A stretch of 64,000 bases of DNA from Caulochytrium protostelioides (taxonomy: Eukaryota > Chytridiomycota > Caulochytriomycetes > Caulochytriales > Caulochytriaceae). The stretch is taken from NCBI GenBank assembly GCA_003615045.1, contig ML014173.1:1-64000 (forward strand), read 5' to 3'. Below the pieces are notes generated by a model. The model had not been told where the DNA came from. It made no database searches and saw only the letters and a list, made by a program, of their open reading frames with translations. Shown here piece by piece: positions 62,117-64,000 of the stretch; within the stretch, counting starts at the first letter, position 1; the number at the start of each line of letters is the position of its first letter. The position numbers and the translations under genes were made by a program.

Positions 62117-63473
62117 TTAGAGTTTGCTGACGGCCGCGGCCCGCGGTCGGCTCGGCCGGTACTGGGCGCGGCCGTTGCCTTGCACGGGGACGCGCTTGTT
62201 GCGCAGCGTGCCCTGCCCGTCGCAGAGCACGAGGTGGCCCGGGATGAGCGCGGTCACCGCGTGGCTGCGCATGTTCGGCTTCGACCCGACGTGCGTCTCG
62301 GCAGCCGGCCCGTCGTTCGCCAGATCCCGGCGGCGCTCGCGCTGCGACGGCTGTGTCGACGGAGGGTCCGGGTCCGCGGCGCCGCCGCCGCCGGACGCGT
62401 CGTAGGCGAGGAAGTAGCCGCGGTGCTCGCGGAAGAACTCGACGAGCGTCGCGCCGCGGAAGTAGGTCAGCCGGCCGACGTCCGGACTGACGTGGGCAAA
62501 GAAGCCGTCGCGGATGAGATCGTACAGCTCGAGCTGGCCGTCGATAAAAGCATCGCAGAAGCCGAGCTGCTCGAGCTGCTGGCGGGCCTCGTCGGACGTG
62601 ATGCTCTGGAAGCGGACCGGCAGCCCCAAGCCCTCGGCGGCCTTGCCCGCGATCATCACGCCGGTCAGGACTTCGGGGCCCGTGATCTGGTAGCGCTGGT
62701 AGCGGTGTGCCGCGGGGTCGGAGAGCAGCACGCTGGCCACGGAGGCGACGTCGCTCGTGTGGACGGGGGCGAACCCGCCCATCCCGAGGGGCAGCGCGAT
62801 GGTCGGCAGCTCCTGGGCGAGCTGCGGCGCGCACATGAGAAAGAGATGCTGGAACAGCGCACATTGCAAGAACGTATACGGGATCCCCGATTCCTCGACA
62901 CAGGTCTCCATGTCCTTGAACTGCGAGGCGAACGTGCCCGCGCGACTGTTGGTGCCGATCAGACTGAGCAGGATCACGTAGCGCACGTGACCGTGGGCGA
63001 TGGCACAGTCCATCAAGCGCTCGACCTGCTCGACGCGATTCTCGTCGTGCGAGGGCACGATGAACACATAGTCGATGCGCTGGCTCGTCGAGCCCGCGGC
63101 GGCCAAGTCGGAGCCGCTGAACAGCTCCGCCAGCGTGTCGATCTTGTCCCAGTCATACTCGGCGACCATTGCGCAACTCGACCGCAGGTGTTGCGCATCC
63201 ACTTGGCTATGCACGGCGCCGATAATGTTCACGCGATCGCGGTACTGGGTATACATGAACGAAAAAAATCATCCGCGGGGCGTCAGTGGCCCACGTCATT
63301 TCGATCATGCTGAGCTGACCTCATGACCGCTTCGGCGTCATGCCATCGCGATGGAAAGCGATCGTCCTCGCCGCCGCGCGTCTTACCAAGGTATTCAGAC
63401 TCTGCACGAGCGCTGACCCCACATGCCCGGCAGCGCCGAGAATGAGGAGGTTCGGCAGCGCATCCGTGAACAT
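62117..63473 (-). CDS. NmrA-like NAD(P)-binding protein, one intron
   Basis: Rossmann-fold protein of the atypical short-chain dehydrogenase (NmrA/HSCARG) group, often redox sensors or regulators rather than enzymes. The gene is spliced: exon 1 is 63387-63473 and exon 2 is 62117-63244 (404 aa). Exon 1 supplies the nucleotide-binding LLILGAAGHVGSALVQSL (GxxGxxG) and exon 2 continues YRDRVNIIGAV. Later segments fit the family: IDYVFIVPSHDENRVEQ, VRYVILLSLIG, FLQCALFQHLFL, and PVHTSDVASVASVLLSD before the QITGPEVLTG region. The C-terminal 110 residues are an extra disordered, basic tail. Reading exon 2 alone from ATG 63256 would lack the cofactor motif. The partner or target is unknown. Confidence 0.85.
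63245..63386 (-). other. NmrA-like gene intron
   Basis: The donor is GTAAGA after codon 29. A CTGAC branch candidate lies at 63282-63286, followed by a T-rich stretch, and the acceptor is ACCCAG. The intron is 142 bases and sits between codons (phase 0). No AG occurs between branch and acceptor. Confidence 0.85.
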
Positions 63474-64000
63474 GGCGCTGGGTCTGGTTCGATACGACCG
63501 GGAGACTCTGCGGATCCCGCAGCGGATCCTGCGGCGCTTGGCTCAACGACACCACCAAAGGACCCCGTGGCCGAGCACGTGGTCGGGCGATCTTGATGGG
63601 ACACGGGATGGGTCGCAGCTGCGAGAGGGAAAGGATCGCGGTCTTAGCGGACGATGGGTATCGACGGGTCGACCATACCATTCTCCTCAAACAAAGCCTT
63701 CCGCGCGCCGTTTCTTCGAGCCCGCGAGTCCAGCGGTTCAGCCGCTCCAGGTATGCCTCACCTCAAGCAATGGCCAAGCCGAGCCTGCATCGGGCGCACG
63801 CACGTGGTTCCAGCCAGATGCTCGGCCCCTGGGTTGAAGGGCCACGGTGCGGCGCGCCGGGGCGGAGATGCCAAGGGACCACGCGCAAGCATAGGTCGTC
63901 GCCGCCGATCTCTGTTGGCCGGGGACGGGTCTCCTTGGCCCCCGACGAATGACATACGGCGTGCTTTGCCGATGATGGGAAGGGGCTGCCGCCGGATGCC
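63474..64000. other. Right edge, no gene seen
   Basis: This is the upstream flank of the NmrA-like gene. Frames on both strands are open here, but none has a recognisable product. Confidence 0.5.

Overview
This window looks like nuclear DNA of a GC-rich, intron-poor, flagellated (zoosporic) fungus. Fungal-type genes are present: SUR2, CYC8/SSN6, ALG6, a CYC2-like flavoprotein and TSC2. One gene resembles the WDR34-type intermediate chain of the intraflagellar-transport dynein, which fungi without flagella lack. A chytrid, blastoclad or Caulochytrium-like genome would fit, but the genus is a guess. There is no operon, CRISPR array, rRNA or tRNA, and no intact mobile element. Most genes are single long open frames with Ala/Ser/Pro/Gln-rich low-complexity arms, so many proteins are much longer than their usual homologues. 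Two genes have one short intron each, both near the 5' end.

Layout. 0-8.3 kb: SUR2 sphinganine hydroxylase (minus), then about 6 kb of very GC-rich DNA without a gene but with many tandem repeats. 8.3-17.8 kb: NCS1 calcium sensor (plus), a 4.4 kb gap, and an RBMS-like two-RRM protein (plus). 17.8-25.4 kb: a gap with weak coding-like remnants, a small GPI-anchor-like surface protein (plus), a mitochondrial carrier (minus) and the WDR34-like dynein chain (minus). 25.4-38.3 kb: separase (plus), ALG6 (minus) and a CYC2-like mitochondrial flavoprotein (plus). 38.4-52.6 kb: CYC8/SSN6 corepressor and TSC2 (both minus). 52.6-64 kb: TMEM115, PPP4R2, NFU1, COX11, an unassigned TPR protein and an NmrA-like protein.

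The genes are ordinary housekeeping and regulatory genes: cell-cycle cleavage (separase), nutrient signalling (TSC2), transcriptional repression (CYC8), Fe-S and copper delivery in mitochondria (NFU1, COX11, CYC2-like), lipid and glycan synthesis (SUR2, ALG6), calcium sensing (NCS1), Golgi (TMEM115) and flagellar transport (WDR34-like). Several pairs are head to head and share an upstream region: WDR34/separase, ALG6/CYC2-like, TSC2/TMEM115 and PPP4R2/NFU1. I found no convincing new biological system. The best leads are the dynein-2 chain, the periodic GATA-type sites between TSC2 and TMEM115, the gene-poor repeat-rich block, the two hidden 5' exons, and unusual extensions on several conserved proteins. 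Long reading frames in this DNA often begin at GTG or TTG; I moved starts to the first plausible ATG.
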